Shown: positions 27,501-36,370 of the stretch, in pieces
Layout: every line of letters starts with the position of its first letter
How positions within the stretch are numbered: the stretch's first letter is position 1
Assembly: GCF_014199335.1 (NCBI RefSeq)
Contig: NZ_JACIJI010000004.1
Location: forward strand, 217,173-281,172
Length of the DNA: 64,000 nucleotides
Reading direction: 5' to 3'
DNA from: Stakelama sediminis
Lineage (GTDB): Bacteria > Pseudomonadota > Alphaproteobacteria > Sphingomonadales > Sphingomonadaceae
Translations under genes and position numbers: made by a program
Notes under the pieces: generated by a model
Database searches by the model: none
Seen by the model: only the letters and a program-made list of their open reading frames with translations
What the model was told of the DNA's origin: nothing

Positions 27501-28695
27501 GGCAATCGGCGCGGATATCGGCGGTACCCCGTTCGACCCCCGGATCAAAGGGTCGCTGCGTACCCGCGATGCACGCATTCAAAGCGCCACCACCGGAACC
27601 AACCTGACGCAGGTACAGGCGGACGGGCGGTTCAACGGATCGCAACTGGTGATTGATCGCTTTGCCGCAGACGACGGTCGCAAGGGTAAGGTCACCGGCA
27701 GCGGTGATTTCGAATTTTCGCGTGTCCGTGGCGTCGGCATCGATCTCAATCTTCAGGCGGATCATGCGCAACTCATTAATCGCGATGAAATCGGCGCGGT
27801 CGTTACCGGGCCGCTGCGCATTCATTCGTCGGGATCCGGCGGGGTGATTTCCGGTGATGTCCGCCTCGACAGCAGCCGCTATCAGCTTGGCAAGGCAACC
27901 GCCGCCACCGAAATTCCGCAGATCGATACGAAGGAGGTCAATCTGCCCTTTGGTGCCGAAGAGGATGACGTGCCGACAAAACCCTGGAAACTGAATATCG
28001 CGGCGCGCGCGCCCGGCGGGATGATCGTCAAGGGGTTGGGGCTGAACAGCGAATGGTCTGCAAAGCTGAAGATCGCGGGGGAACCCGGCAATCCGTCGAT
28101 CACGGGGCAGGCTACCCTGATCCGCGGCGATTATGAATTTGCCGGCCGTTCGTTCAACCTGGAACGCGGGGTCATCCGTTTCGAAGGGTCTGTACCCGCT
28201 AATCCCGCGCTCGACATCGTCGCCAATGCCGATACGCAGGGACTGAACGCGACGATCCGGGTCAGCGGCACTTCCGCCAAACCCGAAATCGGCTTCAGCA
28301 GCGTGCCCGCCCTGCCGGAGGACGAACTGCTCTCCCGTCTGTTGTTCGGCACTTCGATCACCAATTTGTCGGCACCCGAGGCGCTGCAACTTGCCTCGGC
28401 CGTGGCGGCGCTTCAAAATGGCGGTACGGGGCTGGACCCGATCAACGCGGTACGCCGCGCGGCGGGGCTGGACCGGCTGCGTATCCTGCCGCCGGACCCG
28501 CAAACCGGGCAGCAGACGGCGATTGCCGCGGGTAAATATGTGACCCGGCGAACCTATGTGGAGATCATCTCCGACGGGCAGGGTTATTCGGCGACGCGGC
28601 TGGAGTTTCAGCTTACCCGCTGGCTGTCGCTGCTCTCCACGGTTTCGACCATCGGGCGGCAGAGCGCGAACATACGGATATCGAAGGATTATTGA
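24511..28695 (+). CDS. tamB: TamB-like translocation/assembly module protein
   Basis: The 1394-residue protein has one N-terminal membrane anchor (IVGTLLLIAALLAAGLAAL) and a very long beta-taco body of repeated short strands. The C-terminal DUF490 domain includes GQATLIRGDYEFAGRSFNLE and GVIRFEG, then SVPALPEDELLSRLLFG. It spans the periplasm as an AsmA-like bridge and partners TamA. The start is TTG in TTGA, overlapping the tamA stop, which indicates translational coupling. No ATG start exists before the membrane anchor. Confidence 0.85.
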   Translation: MTNEIPDGETEGTPEAVEATGGRARWVRRIVGTLLLIAALLAAGLAALDTDIGHRFIADRIAALQPANGLRFQVGRIDGSIYGKARISDLTIADSHGVILRAPVADLDWNPLGWLSNRLEIHSLTVPRATLEKLPQLTPTGKQGPILPGFDIHVGALRIDRLTVARAVTGKERAGRLAARADIRSGRALVNLAAEVDGSDKLHLALDAEPDRDRFDLDVLARGSADGVLAKLTGIAKPLELRIAGDGHWQRWDGTAIAAAGGKRIINLKLVNRAGGYALGGTVTPATISEGKAHRLTAPMVRVLASARLKNRRLTGKVDLRSAALKLNATGTLDLAASAYRNVRIRADLLRPSALFPNMTGRNIELRAILDGAFATASFDYRLNAARVAFDDTGFEQVYAGGKGHLSKAPVTVPLTLTAARVTGVGDVAGGILRNLRVEGPLKVTSRMLTGNALKVHSDKLNATISLSVDLRTGRYQVGLTGGMLRYLIPGLGIVDVSSKLTVVPGAGGHGSRVVGTGTAQMVRLDNAFFQSLMQGLPHITTGLERGPDLVLHFNNLVLTSPALTLRGNGYRRRDGTFHFEGSGTQATYGPLTLVLDGKIDHPTLDLKFAHPNAALGLKDVTAHLDPTPQGFSFTAQGGSRMGPFTGAGAILLPSGGTAQIAIAALNVGKIEGKGTLDIVSGGFQGKIGINGGGLSGALDFRPQGNVQRIDGSLSARQAQLPGDVTVGRGNGAFTLLLDPAGTKVDASVQAGSIRRGSLSIGRLIADAKLTGGSGTIKTSIAGVRGRSFTIDTITHLTPNRIAVEGQGTLDRQPLKLDHAAVFTRAGEGWQLAPVSLSFAGGTAKLSGRFAEPGYAIEASLTQMPLSVLNIGYPGLGLGGSATGTFSYAARPGGAPTGKANLTIRGLTRSGLVLSSTPVDLGVAAILQPGKAAVRMIAASGGKTIGRAQMRLTPANQGSLADRLGNAPMFAQLRYDGPADTLWRMSGIELFDLSGPVAIGADIGGTPFDPRIKGSLRTRDARIQSATTGTNLTQVQADGRFNGSQLVIDRFAADDGRKGKVTGSGDFEFSRVRGVGIDLNLQADHAQLINRDEIGAVVTGPLRIHSSGSGGVISGDVRLDSSRYQLGKATAATEIPQIDTKEVNLPFGAEEDDVPTKPWKLNIAARAPGGMIVKGLGLNSEWSAKLKIAGEPGNPSITGQATLIRGDYEFAGRSFNLERGVIRFEGSVPANPALDIVANADTQGLNATIRVSGTSAKPEIGFSSVPALPEDELLSRLLFGTSITNLSAPEALQLASAVAALQNGGTGLDPINAVRRAAGLDRLRILPPDPQTGQQTAIAAGKYVTRRTYVEIISDGQGYSATRLEFQLTRWLSLLSTVSTIGRQSANIRISKDY

Positions 28696-28708
28696 CGAAG
28701 GGGTGCTG

Positions 28709-29740
28709 GTGACGGATCGGACGATACGGGTCGCATTGTTCGGCTATGGTACGGCGGGCAAGGTATTCCATGCACCGCTGATCGGTGCGGTGCCGGGGTT
28801 TGACCTTGCCTGTGTGGTAACCAGCCGGGCGGACGAAGTCGCACAGGACTGGCCGAGCGTCCGGGTCGCGGCCACGGTCGAGGAGGCGCTGGACGATCCC
28901 ACAATCGATCTGGCGGTGGTCGCGACACCCGACCATTTGCACGCCGATCATGCGCGACTGGCAATTGCGGCGGGCAAGCATGTCGTGGTCGACAAGCCCT
29001 TTGCGCTAACCATGGACGATGCCCGCGACGTCGTGGAACGGGCAGAGCGGGCGGGGGTGAAGCTGAGCGTGTTTCAGAACCGCCGCTGGGACAGCGATTT
29101 CCTCACGCTTCGCAAGCTGATCGGGCAGGGCGATTTAGGTACGATCACGCATTTCGAATCGCATTTCGATCGGTTTCGGCCGGAATTGCGCCATCGCTGG
29201 AAAGAAGGGCCGGGGGCAGGCATCTGGCCGGGCTTGGGGCCGCATCTGATCGATCAGGCGCTGGTGCTCTTTGGCATGCCACAGGCGGTGTTTGCCGATA
29301 TCGCAGCGCAAAAGGGCGGTGCCGCCCCCGATTACGCGCACGTCCTGCTGCGGTATGAGAAATTGCGGGTGCTGCTGCATATCAGCGAACTGACGCCGGT
29401 ATCCGATTTGCGAATGGCGGTGCATGGCAGCGGCGGCACGTTCGTTAAATACGGCATGGACCCGCAGGAGGAGCAGTCGGGGATGGGCTTTCGTCCGGGG
29501 CAGCCCGGTTGGGGTATCGACTCGCGTCCGGGCGTTTTTACGCCTGCCGATGCGCTCAATATCCGTCGGACGGTAGAAGCGGAACCGGGCGACTATCGCG
29601 CCTTTTACCGCGCGCTGCATGGTGCATTGACTGATGATGCTCCTTTACCGGTCACTTCCGAAGAGGCGCTGAACGTCATGCAGATTTTCGACCTTGCCTT
29701 GCAAAGCAGTCGGAAGAGACGCGAAATTTCGATGGGTTGA
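28709..29740 (+). CDS. Gfo/Idh/MocA-family NAD(P) oxidoreductase
   Basis: The 343-residue protein has a Rossmann fold IRVALFGYGTAGKVFHAPLI (residues 5-24) and the EKP-type motif as VVVDKPFALT, with the catalytic Lys in DKP. The second half, YGMDPQEEQSGMGFRPG, fits the YhhX/IolW-like subgroup that acts on sugars or inositols. GTG 28709 has GAAGGGG 5 bases upstream. The frame is open upstream into tamB, but that part is antisense-free overlap and is not conserved in type. The substrate is unknown. Confidence 0.8.
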   Translation: MTDRTIRVALFGYGTAGKVFHAPLIGAVPGFDLACVVTSRADEVAQDWPSVRVAATVEEALDDPTIDLAVVATPDHLHADHARLAIAAGKHVVVDKPFALTMDDARDVVERAERAGVKLSVFQNRRWDSDFLTLRKLIGQGDLGTITHFESHFDRFRPELRHRWKEGPGAGIWPGLGPHLIDQALVLFGMPQAVFADIAAQKGGAAPDYAHVLLRYEKLRVLLHISELTPVSDLRMAVHGSGGTFVKYGMDPQEEQSGMGFRPGQPGWGIDSRPGVFTPADALNIRRTVEAEPGDYRAFYRALHGALTDDAPLPVTSEEALNVMQIFDLALQSSRKRREISMG

Positions 29741-29797
29741 AGCGCGGCCCGGCAGACGCCATCTCGCCGTCCTGTCGCAGCAAGAAAGGAAACGGCC

Positions 29798-30772
29798 ATG
29801 GCCCATGTCGTACAAATTAAACGCACTGGCGGACCAGAGGCGCTGGAATGGGTTGCGACCAATGTGCCTGAACCTGCGGCAGGGGAAGTCCGGATACGTA
29901 CGACCGCGGTCGGTCTGAACTATATCGATACCTATCACCGCAGCGGCCTGTATCCGCTTGATCTGCCTGCCGTTCCGGGCAGTGAAGCCACCGGAATCGT
30001 CGAAGCGGTGGGCGAAGGCGTAACCCGTTTCGCACCGGGCGACCGGGTCGGCACATTCGGTCCTGCGACGGGAGCCTATGCCACCGAACGCAATGTGCCT
30101 GTCGATCAACTGGTGAAATTGCCGGACGGCGTTACGGATGAGCAGGCGGCGGCGTTGATGCTGAAGGGCTGTACCGCACAATTTCTGATCGAGGATTGCG
30201 CCGGGGTGGTGCCGGGACAGACGGTGCTTGTCTATGCCGCGGCGGGGGGTGTCGGCCATATTCTCGTCGGCTGGCTGAAGGCCATCGGAGCGCATGTCAT
30301 CGGCGTAGTGGGTAGCGCTGCAAAGGCGGAGCAGACGCTTGCCAATGGGGCGGATCATGTCATCCGGCACGACGAGGAGGATATCGCCGCGCGTGTTCGC
30401 GACCTGACCAATGGGGACGGCGTGCCGGTGATTTTCGATGGCGTAGGGCAGGCGACCTGGCAGGCTTCGCTCGACAGCGCGGCTCGGCGCGGCCTGATCG
30501 TCAGTTTCGGTAATGCCGGTGGGGCTGTGACGGATGTCAGTCTTGCTACGCTGGCGAAACACGGTTCGCTGTTCGTCACGCGTCCGACGCTGTTCGATTA
30601 CGTGCTGAGCGCCGAAGCACGGCAGCGGTCTGTCGATCGCGTGTTTGCCATGCTGAAAAAAGGTGCGATCACGGCCGAGATCGGTCAGCGTTTTCCGCTG
30701 AAAAAGGCAGTCGAGGCCCATCGTGCGATCGAGGCGGGCAAGACCAGCGGATCGACCATCCTGATCCCCTGA
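29798..30772 (+). CDS. qor: NADPH:quinone oxidoreductase (zeta-crystallin type)
   Basis: The 324-residue enzyme of the zinc-free medium-chain dehydrogenase family begins HVVQIKRTGGPEALEW and has GLNYIDTYHRSGLYP and LPAVPGSEATGIVEAVG. The cofactor site is YAAAGGVGHILVGWLKAIGA. It reduces quinones with NADPH, protecting against redox stress. AGAAAGGAAACGGCC precedes ATG 29798. It is convergent with the DUF202 gene, with 8 bases between the stops. Confidence 0.88.
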   Translation: MAHVVQIKRTGGPEALEWVATNVPEPAAGEVRIRTTAVGLNYIDTYHRSGLYPLDLPAVPGSEATGIVEAVGEGVTRFAPGDRVGTFGPATGAYATERNVPVDQLVKLPDGVTDEQAAALMLKGCTAQFLIEDCAGVVPGQTVLVYAAAGGVGHILVGWLKAIGAHVIGVVGSAAKAEQTLANGADHVIRHDEEDIAARVRDLTNGDGVPVIFDGVGQATWQASLDSAARRGLIVSFGNAGGAVTDVSLATLAKHGSLFVTRPTLFDYVLSAEARQRSVDRVFAMLKKGAITAEIGQRFPLKKAVEAHRAIEAGKTSGSTILIP

Positions 30773-30780
30773 CACTTCGA

Positions 30781-31182
30781 TCAGGGCTGCGCGGTCAGAC
30801 TCCACAACCCGGCGATCAGGATCACGGCGCCGATACTGACTGATAGCGCGATTGCCCGTAAATAGCGGCGGCTGACGCGCTGGATCGAATGGGTATGCAG
30901 CCGCTCGATCGCTTCCGAGGCGCGACGCTCAGCACTCCAGAAAATGAAGATGCCGAGCAGGATGAAAAGCGTGGCCAGCGCCCTGGGCAGCCAGTTGGGA
31001 TGCAATTCCTGAAATAGCGCGAGAAAGCCGATACCGATCCCCAGCGACGCCATTCCGGTGCGCAGCCATCCGGCAAAAGTACGCTCCAGCGCCAGAATGG
31101 TTCTGTCTTCGGCCAGTTGCGTGCTGTTCCATTCGGACAGCGCGGTCGTAGCGGCGGTTTGTTCGGTCTCAGGTCCAGCCAT
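30781..31182 (-). CDS. DUF202/YidH-family membrane protein
   Basis: The 133-residue protein has the DUF202 signature LAEDRTILALERTFAGWLRT and three membrane helices (GMASLGIGIGFLALF, ALATLFILLGIFIFW, AIALSVSIGAVILIAGLW). YidH-like proteins are inner-membrane proteins without a known biochemical role. The gene follows glnA on the same strand but lies past its terminator. Confidence 0.8.
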   Translation of the reverse strand: MAGPETEQTAATTALSEWNSTQLAEDRTILALERTFAGWLRTGMASLGIGIGFLALFQELHPNWLPRALATLFILLGIFIFWSAERRASEAIERLHTHSIQRVSRRYLRAIALSVSIGAVILIAGLWSLTAQP

Positions 31183-31246
31183 GCCGCATCCTTTCGGCAG
31201 CCGTGCCTATTCGCAAGAGCCAATCAGCGCGAACCGGGTTATGTCT

Positions 31247-31282
31247 GAAAAGAAAACACCCGGAGAGTCGCCTCTCCGGGTG
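31247..31282 (-). terminator. Intrinsic terminator of glnA
   Basis: Arms CACCCGGAGAG (31257-31267) and CTCTCCGGGTG (31272-31282) enclose a 4-base loop. On the minus strand the stem is followed by TTTTCTTTTC. It lies 90 bases after the glnA stop, in the right orientation, and separates glnA from the DUF202 gene. Confidence 0.85.
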
Positions 31283-31372
31283 CCTGCTGTCCGTTCCGCC
31301 GGATAGCGGCAGGACGGTTACCAATTCTGTAACGTTTCGTGCGAAAAACGAAAGCGTTACAATCGCCTGCCG

Positions 31373-32782
31373 TCAGGACGAATAATACATGTCATATTCG
31401 ACCGGGCTGGGCGTCGTTTCGAATGCGATCACTTCTTCCCATTTCAGGTCGGCATAGGCGTCGATCTGATCCTTGGTGAAGACATCGCCTTTCAGCAGGA
31501 ATTCGTGATCGTCCTGCAACGCAACAAGAGCCTCACGCAGCGAGCCGCACACGGTCGGTACGTTGACCAGCTCGGCAGGCGGCAGGTCATAGAGGTTCTT
31601 GTCCATCGCCTCGCCGGGATGGATCTTGTTCTGAATGCCGTCCAGACCCGCCATCAGCAGCGCCGCATAAGCGAGATAGGGGTTGGCCATCGCGTCGGGG
31701 AAACGGAATTCAACGCGCTTCGCCTTCGATCCCGCGCCATAGGGAATGCGGCACGAAGCCGAACGGTTGCGGCTGGAATATGCCAGCAGCACCGGTGCTT
31801 CAAAGCCCGGCACCAGCCGCTTGTAGCTGTTGGTCGTCGGGTTGGTGAAGGCGTTCAGCGCGCGTGCATGCTTGATGACGCCGCCGATATAATAAAGGCA
31901 CATTTCCGACAGACCGGCATAGCCGTCGCCGGCGAATAGCGGCGTCTTCCCGTTCCAGATCGACATATGCGTGTGCATACCCGACCCGTTATCGTCCTTG
32001 ATCGGCTTGGGCATGAAGGTCGCGGTCTTGCCATAGGCCTGCGCCACCTGATGCACGACATATTTATAGATCTGCATCCGGTCGGCGGTTTGCGTCAGCG
32101 TGCCGAAGGTCAGGCCGAGTTCGTGCTGTGCAGCGGCCACTTCGTGGTGATGTTTATCGCAGGGCAGCCCCATTTCCATCATGGTCGAAACCATTTCGGC
32201 ACGAATATCGACAGCGGAGTCAACCGGTGCGACAGGGAAATAGCCGCCCTTTGCACGCGGGCGATGGCCCAGATTGCCGGACTCATATTCCTTGCCCGAA
32301 TTGGTCGGCAGTTCGATATCGTCGATCGCGAAATAGCTGGTCGCATAACCGGTTTCGAAGCGGACATCGTCGAACATGAAGAACTCGGCTTCGGGGCCGA
32401 CATAGACGGTGTCGCCCAGCCCGGTGTTCTTCAGATAAGCCTCGGCGCGCTTGGCGGTCGAGCGCGGATCACGGGCATAGAGATCACCGGTCGATGGTTC
32501 GACCACGTCGCAGAACAGCACCAGCATCGGCGTGGCGGAAAACGGGTCCATGTAAGCAGCGTCGAGGTCGGGCTTCAGGATCATGTCCGATTCGTTGATC
32601 GCCTTCCAGCCGGCAATCGACGATCCGTCGAACATCAGGCCTTCGTTCAGTTCATCCTCGCCGATGACGCCGGATACCATCGTCAGATGCTGCCATTTGC
32701 CCTTCGGATCGGTGAAGCGAAGGTCGACCCATTCAGCTTCATTTTCCTTGATCATTTTCAGGATGCTGCTGGCGTTAGCCAT
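31373..32782 (-). CDS. glnA: Glutamine synthetase, type I
   Basis: The 469-residue dodecameric enzyme makes glutamine from glutamate, ammonia and ATP. Conserved blocks include [54 protein letters not shown] and [11 protein letters not shown]. The adenylylation site is the tyrosine of KNLYDLPP (Tyr398), so activity is likely tuned by the GlnE adenylyltransferase under PII control. ATG 32782 is the normal start of the family. It follows glnB by 94 bases in the same direction. Confidence 0.97.
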   Translation of the reverse strand: MANASSILKMIKENEAEWVDLRFTDPKGKWQHLTMVSGVIGEDELNEGLMFDGSSIAGWKAINESDMILKPDLDAAYMDPFSATPMLVLFCDVVEPSTGDLYARDPRSTAKRAEAYLKNTGLGDTVYVGPEAEFFMFDDVRFETGYATSYFAIDDIELPTNSGKEYESGNLGHRPRAKGGYFPVAPVDSAVDIRAEMVSTMMEMGLPCDKHHHEVAAAQHELGLTFGTLTQTADRMQIYKYVVHQVAQAYGKTATFMPKPIKDDNGSGMHTHMSIWNGKTPLFAGDGYAGLSEMCLYYIGGVIKHARALNAFTNPTTNSYKRLVPGFEAPVLLAYSSRNRSASCRIPYGAGSKAKRVEFRFPDAMANPYLAYAALLMAGLDGIQNKIHPGEAMDKNLYDLPPAELVNVPTVCGSLREALVALQDDHEFLLKGDVFTKDQIDAYADLKWEEVIAFETTPSPVEYDMYYSS

Positions 32783-32824
32783 GATTGATACCCTTTCTCT
32801 TGAAACGGATGCTGCGCGAATCAC

Positions 32825-32837
32825 GCAATCATATTGC
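32825..32837. promoter_or_regulatory. Small dyad between glnB and glnA
   Basis: GCAAT and ATTGC enclose CAT, 42 bases upstream of the glnA start in the 94-base glnB-glnA gap. It is short, and could be a regulator site for a second glnA promoter or chance. Confidence 0.2.
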
Positions 32838-32876
32838 AATTCGTCGCGGGGTTTTCACTATAAATGTTGCGCCGCG

Positions 32877-33233
<357 letters not shown>

Positions 33234-33280
33234 TCAGGCCCTTGTGTTCAGGCGCGACTTTTGGGCCGCGCTTGGGACAA

Positions 33281-33296
33281 TACAAACTCCGTGCCA
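33281..33296 (-). promoter_or_regulatory. Sigma54-type promoter of glnB-glnA
   Basis: On the minus strand the sequence reads TGGCACGGAGTTTGTA. It has the -24 GG and the -12 element at the exact 10-base spacing of sigma54 (RpoN) promoters; the only deviation is GT in place of GC at -12. It would start transcription about 55 bases before the glnB ATG. Nitrogen control by NtrC and RpoN is the known pattern for glnB-glnA. Confidence 0.65.
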
Positions 33297-33350
33297 GTCG
33301 CTCGGACCCCGAAGGGCTGCGGGGTTGGGCGACCGTACCGGATGCGAATA

Positions 33351-33367
33351 TGCCTAATGATTAGGCA
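33351..33367. promoter_or_regulatory. 17-bp perfect palindrome, candidate activator site for glnB
   Basis: TGCCTAATGATTAGGCA is a perfect dyad around a central G. It lies 55-70 bases upstream of the sigma54-like -24 element, where enhancer-binding proteins such as NtrC sit. It is not the enteric NtrC consensus, so the bound protein is an inference from position. Confidence 0.5.
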
Positions 33368-33409
33368 ATGCTATCCCGACTGCCCGATTGCGGGGCACCC
33401 GAAAGGCGG

Positions 33410-34243
33410 TCAGGCTGCGTCATAGGGCGGATGATGCAGCCCCTTTGGACTCAGAGTGAAAATTTCACACCCGTCTTCGGTGATGCCGATCGAATGTTCG
33501 AACTGTGCCGACAGCGAACGATCGCGCGTCACCGCGGTCCAGCCGTCGTCGAGCAGCTTCACATCGGCGCGACCGATATTGATCATCGGTTCGATGGTGA
33601 AAAACATGCCGGGCTTCAGCTCCGGTCCGGTTCCGGGGCGACCGACATGCACCACCTCCGGCGCATCATGAAACAGCCGCCCGACGCCATGCCCGCAGAA
33701 ATCGCGAACCACGCCATAGCGGTGCTGTTCCGCGTGCCGCTGAATGGCGTTGGCGACATCGCCCATCCGGTTGCCGGGCTTCGCCTGTTCGATGCCCAGC
33801 ATCAGGCATTCATAGGTGACTTCGACCAGTCGCCGGGCCTTTAACGGCACGTCACCGACCAGATACATGCGGCTGGTATCGCCGTGCCAGCCGTCGAGCA
33901 GCGGCGTTACGTCGATATTGACGATATCGCCGTTTTTCAGCTTCTTGTCTGACGGAATGCCGTGGCACACGACGTGGTTGATCGAGATGCAGCAGCTATG
34001 CGTATAGCCGCGATAGCCCAGCGTCGCAGGCACGCCGCCGCCGTCCAGCGTCATTTTCCGGACGATATCGTCCAGTTCGCCGGTGGTGACACCCGGCACG
34101 ACATGGGGCACCAGCGCATCGAGGATTTCGGCGGCCAGTCGTCCCGCCTTGCGCATCCCCTCAAACCCTTCCGGGCCATGTAGTTTGATCGAACCCGTCC
34201 GCGCAAGCGGTGTATCGGCATTGGTTTCAACATAATCGGTCAT
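33410..34243 (-). CDS. map: Methionine aminopeptidase, type I
   Basis: The 277-residue enzyme removes the initiator Met from nascent proteins. The metal-binding residues are visible in order: NGDIVNIDVTPLLDGWHGDT (two Asp), YGVVRDFCGHGVGRLFHD (His), MFFTIEPMINIG (Glu) and FEHSIGITEDG (Glu). It is divergent from the molybdopterin-binding gene, and the intergenic space is only 64 bases. An N-terminal extension of about 25 residues before LHGPEGFEGM is normal for alphaproteobacteria. Confidence 0.93.
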   Translation of the reverse strand: MTDYVETNADTPLARTGSIKLHGPEGFEGMRKAGRLAAEILDALVPHVVPGVTTGELDDIVRKMTLDGGGVPATLGYRGYTHSCCISINHVVCHGIPSDKKLKNGDIVNIDVTPLLDGWHGDTSRMYLVGDVPLKARRLVEVTYECLMLGIEQAKPGNRMGDVANAIQRHAEQHRYGVVRDFCGHGVGRLFHDAPEVVHVGRPGTGPELKPGMFFTIEPMINIGRADVKLLDDGWTAVTRDRSLSAQFEHSIGITEDGCEIFTLSPKGLHHPPYDAA

Positions 34244-34307
34244 GTTGCGGCATATAGCGCTTTCGACAGCGCTTTGCGAGGGCGTCTGGCTGGGCTATGG
34301 CGCCTTC

Positions 34308-35063
34308 ATGGCAGAACGCATCTGGACAGCCGCCCTTGCCGTGATCGGCGATGAAATCCTGTCGGGCAGGACGCAGGACAAAAATGTTCAGCAGATTGCG
34401 GTCTGGCTGAATGCTCAGGGGATACGGCTTGCCGAGGTGCGTATCGTGCCCGACCGCACCGATGCGATTGTCGAGGCGGTAAACATTTTGCGCGGCCGAA
34501 ACGATTATCTGTTCACCACCGGTGGCATCGGGCCGACGCACGATGACATCACCGTCGATGCGATTGCCGCAGCGCTGGGTGTCGGCGTGATTGTCCATCC
34601 CGAAGCGCGAGCGATGCTGGAGTTGCATTATGCAACGCGCGGCGGCCTGACCGAGGCGCGGCTGCGCATGGCGCGCGTGCCCGATGGTGCCGAACTGATC
34701 GCCAATCGCATGTCGGGCGCGCCGGGTATCCGCATCGGCAATATCTTCATTCTGGCCGGCGTTCCGGCGATCACCGCCGGTATGCTGGATGCGCTGACCG
34801 GGACGCTGGAGGGCGGAGCCCCGATGGTGGCCCGCACCATCGGTTGCTGGGTCGCCGAAAGCGAAGTGGCAGACATTTTGCGAGAGATTGAACGCGATCA
34901 GGACGGTGTTGCGATCGGGAGCTATCCCTTCTTTCGCGAAGGCCGGGTCGGCGCCAATTTCGTCATCCGCGCGACCCGTCAGTCCAACGTGGATGCGTGC
35001 ACCGAACAACTCGTTCAGGCGCTTCGCAAGGCTGGCTACGATCCGGCTGACGGCGGTATTTGA
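34308..35063 (+). CDS. Competence/damage-inducible protein A-like, molybdopterin-binding domain
   Basis: The 251-residue protein has the MoCF/MogA-type domain: WTAALAVIGDEILSGRTQDK, then FTTGGIGPTHDDITVDAIA, where TTGGIGPTHDD is the signature of CinA N-terminal domains. The C-terminal deamidase domain of full-length CinA (about 410 aa) is absent, as in many alphaproteobacteria. It may act as an ADP-ribose or nucleotide pyrophosphatase, but this is not visible. It is convergent with tRNA-Gly. Confidence 0.82.
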   Translation: MAERIWTAALAVIGDEILSGRTQDKNVQQIAVWLNAQGIRLAEVRIVPDRTDAIVEAVNILRGRNDYLFTTGGIGPTHDDITVDAIAAALGVGVIVHPEARAMLELHYATRGGLTEARLRMARVPDGAELIANRMSGAPGIRIGNIFILAGVPAITAGMLDALTGTLEGGAPMVARTIGCWVAESEVADILREIERDQDGVAIGSYPFFREGRVGANFVIRATRQSNVDACTEQLVQALRKAGYDPADGGI

Positions 35064-35068
35064 GATTC

Positions 35069-35142
35069 TGGAGCGGGCGAAGGGAATCGAACCCTCGTCG
35101 TAAGCTTGGGAAGCTTCTGCTCTGCCATTGAGCTACGCCCGC
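35069..35142 (-). tRNA. tRNA-Gly(CCC)
   Basis: On the minus strand a 74-base cloverleaf begins GCGGGCGTAGCTC and ends with CGCCCGCT plus encoded CCA. The acceptor stem (GCGGGCG/CGCCCGC) is perfect, the T-loop reads GGTTCGATTCC, and the anticodon loop TTCCCAA gives CCC. It strongly resembles bacterial glyU. Confidence 0.93.
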
Positions 35143-35671
35143 ATTTCAAGGGTCTGGATGCACGCTGCACCATCGTTTTGCAGAGTGTTTTGCAAAACGC
35201 CCCTGAGCGGAGTTCCATTTGCCTTTCGCACTGGCCTTCGTCAATGCTTCATTGCAAAAGGCGGCGCGGTTTTACGCCCGGAAGAGGGTCATTTTTAGAC
35301 CTGATTTCAGGCTGGACGTATATCCCCGCTATCATTGGCTCTCGCCGGATCGGTGAGGGCTAATGATGCAGTTTTTCAGATGCGTTGCAGAATGCGGGAA
35401 GTGCTCCTTTCGCCCTATACGTCGTCGAACGTATGCCATTGACCCGCTCAGGCGCGGTATGGGCGTCAAGACGATGCCGACATGGCCCGACATGGAGGCC
35501 TGCGTATCGATAAAGCGATTATGCTGATACAGGCATAAGCGATGGCATTCCGGATGGGGAACGCCAGATTATCCTGTCCAGCCTGACGGCATAGTGCGTC
35601 TGTCCCGTTTCGGGGGTTGCAATGCGGCGACGGAATTGCTGGGTAGCGTGCGCGCCATCAAGGAGGATCAC
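35143..35671. other. 529-base gap without a recognised gene
   Basis: No convincing coding frame is present. The part next to tRNA-Gly has a 12-bp palindrome GTTTTGCAAAAC (35187-35198) preceded by a copy of GTTTTGCA at 35175. The rest shows no clear repeat, terminator or RNA fold. It holds the promoters of tRNA-Gly (-) and the flavin reductase gene (+). Confidence 0.4.
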
Positions 35672-36268
35672 ATGCCTAAAAAGCCGTTCGTCGTGGGTAT
35701 CGGCGGAACCGCCCGGCAGGGGTCGTCCACCGAGCAGGCGCTATCTATTGCGCTCTCCTCTGCCGAACGGGCAGGTGCCGAAGTGGCGATGTTCGGCAGT
35801 GAGGCGCTGCTTGCCCTGCCGCATTATCTGACCCCCGAATCGGAAACCAGCGAACAGGGCCGCGCGCTGGTGGAGGCGATCCGCCGTGCCGATGGCGTGA
35901 TCCTGTCCAGCCCCGGTTATCACGGGTCGATTTCCGGCCTGTTGAAGAACGCCATCGACTATCTGGAAGAAACCGCACGTGACGAGCGCGTGTATCTGGA
36001 CGGGGTGCCGGTCGGTCTGATCGTTACCGCTTATGGGTGGCAGGCGACGGGAAGCACGCTAGCGACCATGCGTGCGATCGTCCACGCCCTGCGCGGGTGG
36101 CCAACGCCGCTGGGCGTGGCGATCAAGGCAGAGAGCGGCACCTTCGTCGATGGCGAATGTCGTGATGACGTCGCGTGCAATCAGCTCAATCTGGTCGGGC
36201 GTCAGGTGTTCGAGTTCGCCCAGCTTCGCATTGCCAATCCCAATGTGACGGAAACCGGCCGGGAATAA
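35672..36268 (+). CDS. NADPH-dependent FMN reductase-like flavoprotein
   Basis: The 198-residue flavodoxin-fold protein begins KPFVVGIGGTARQGSSTEQAL, where the G-x-x-R-x-x-S-S loop binds the FMN phosphate. The second flavin loop is SSPGYHGSISGLLKNAIDYL. Such proteins reduce FMN, quinones or chromate with NADPH. AGGAGG lies before ATG 35672. It stands alone and the true substrate is unknown. Confidence 0.85.
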   Translation: MPKKPFVVGIGGTARQGSSTEQALSIALSSAERAGAEVAMFGSEALLALPHYLTPESETSEQGRALVEAIRRADGVILSSPGYHGSISGLLKNAIDYLEETARDERVYLDGVPVGLIVTAYGWQATGSTLATMRAIVHALRGWPTPLGVAIKAESGTFVDGECRDDVACNQLNLVGRQVFEFAQLRIANPNVTETGRE

Positions 36269-36370
36269 GCGTTCACTTCCCGATATATATCCTCTTCCGG
36301 TGGAGTGTCGGAACCCGACGCGGCCTGTTCGGTTCGTCAGGGGCGTTGTCATTCAACATCGGGAAACATC

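Noticed and set aside
24487..28503. Two long minus-strand frames (631 and 572 codons) inside tamA/tamB
   Set aside because: Composition is the His/Gln/Arg-rich type of antisense frames; the plus strand carries coherent TamA and TamB domains.
35106..35363. 85-codon plus-strand frame
   Set aside because: It runs through tRNA-Gly on the opposite strand and has no protein-like features.
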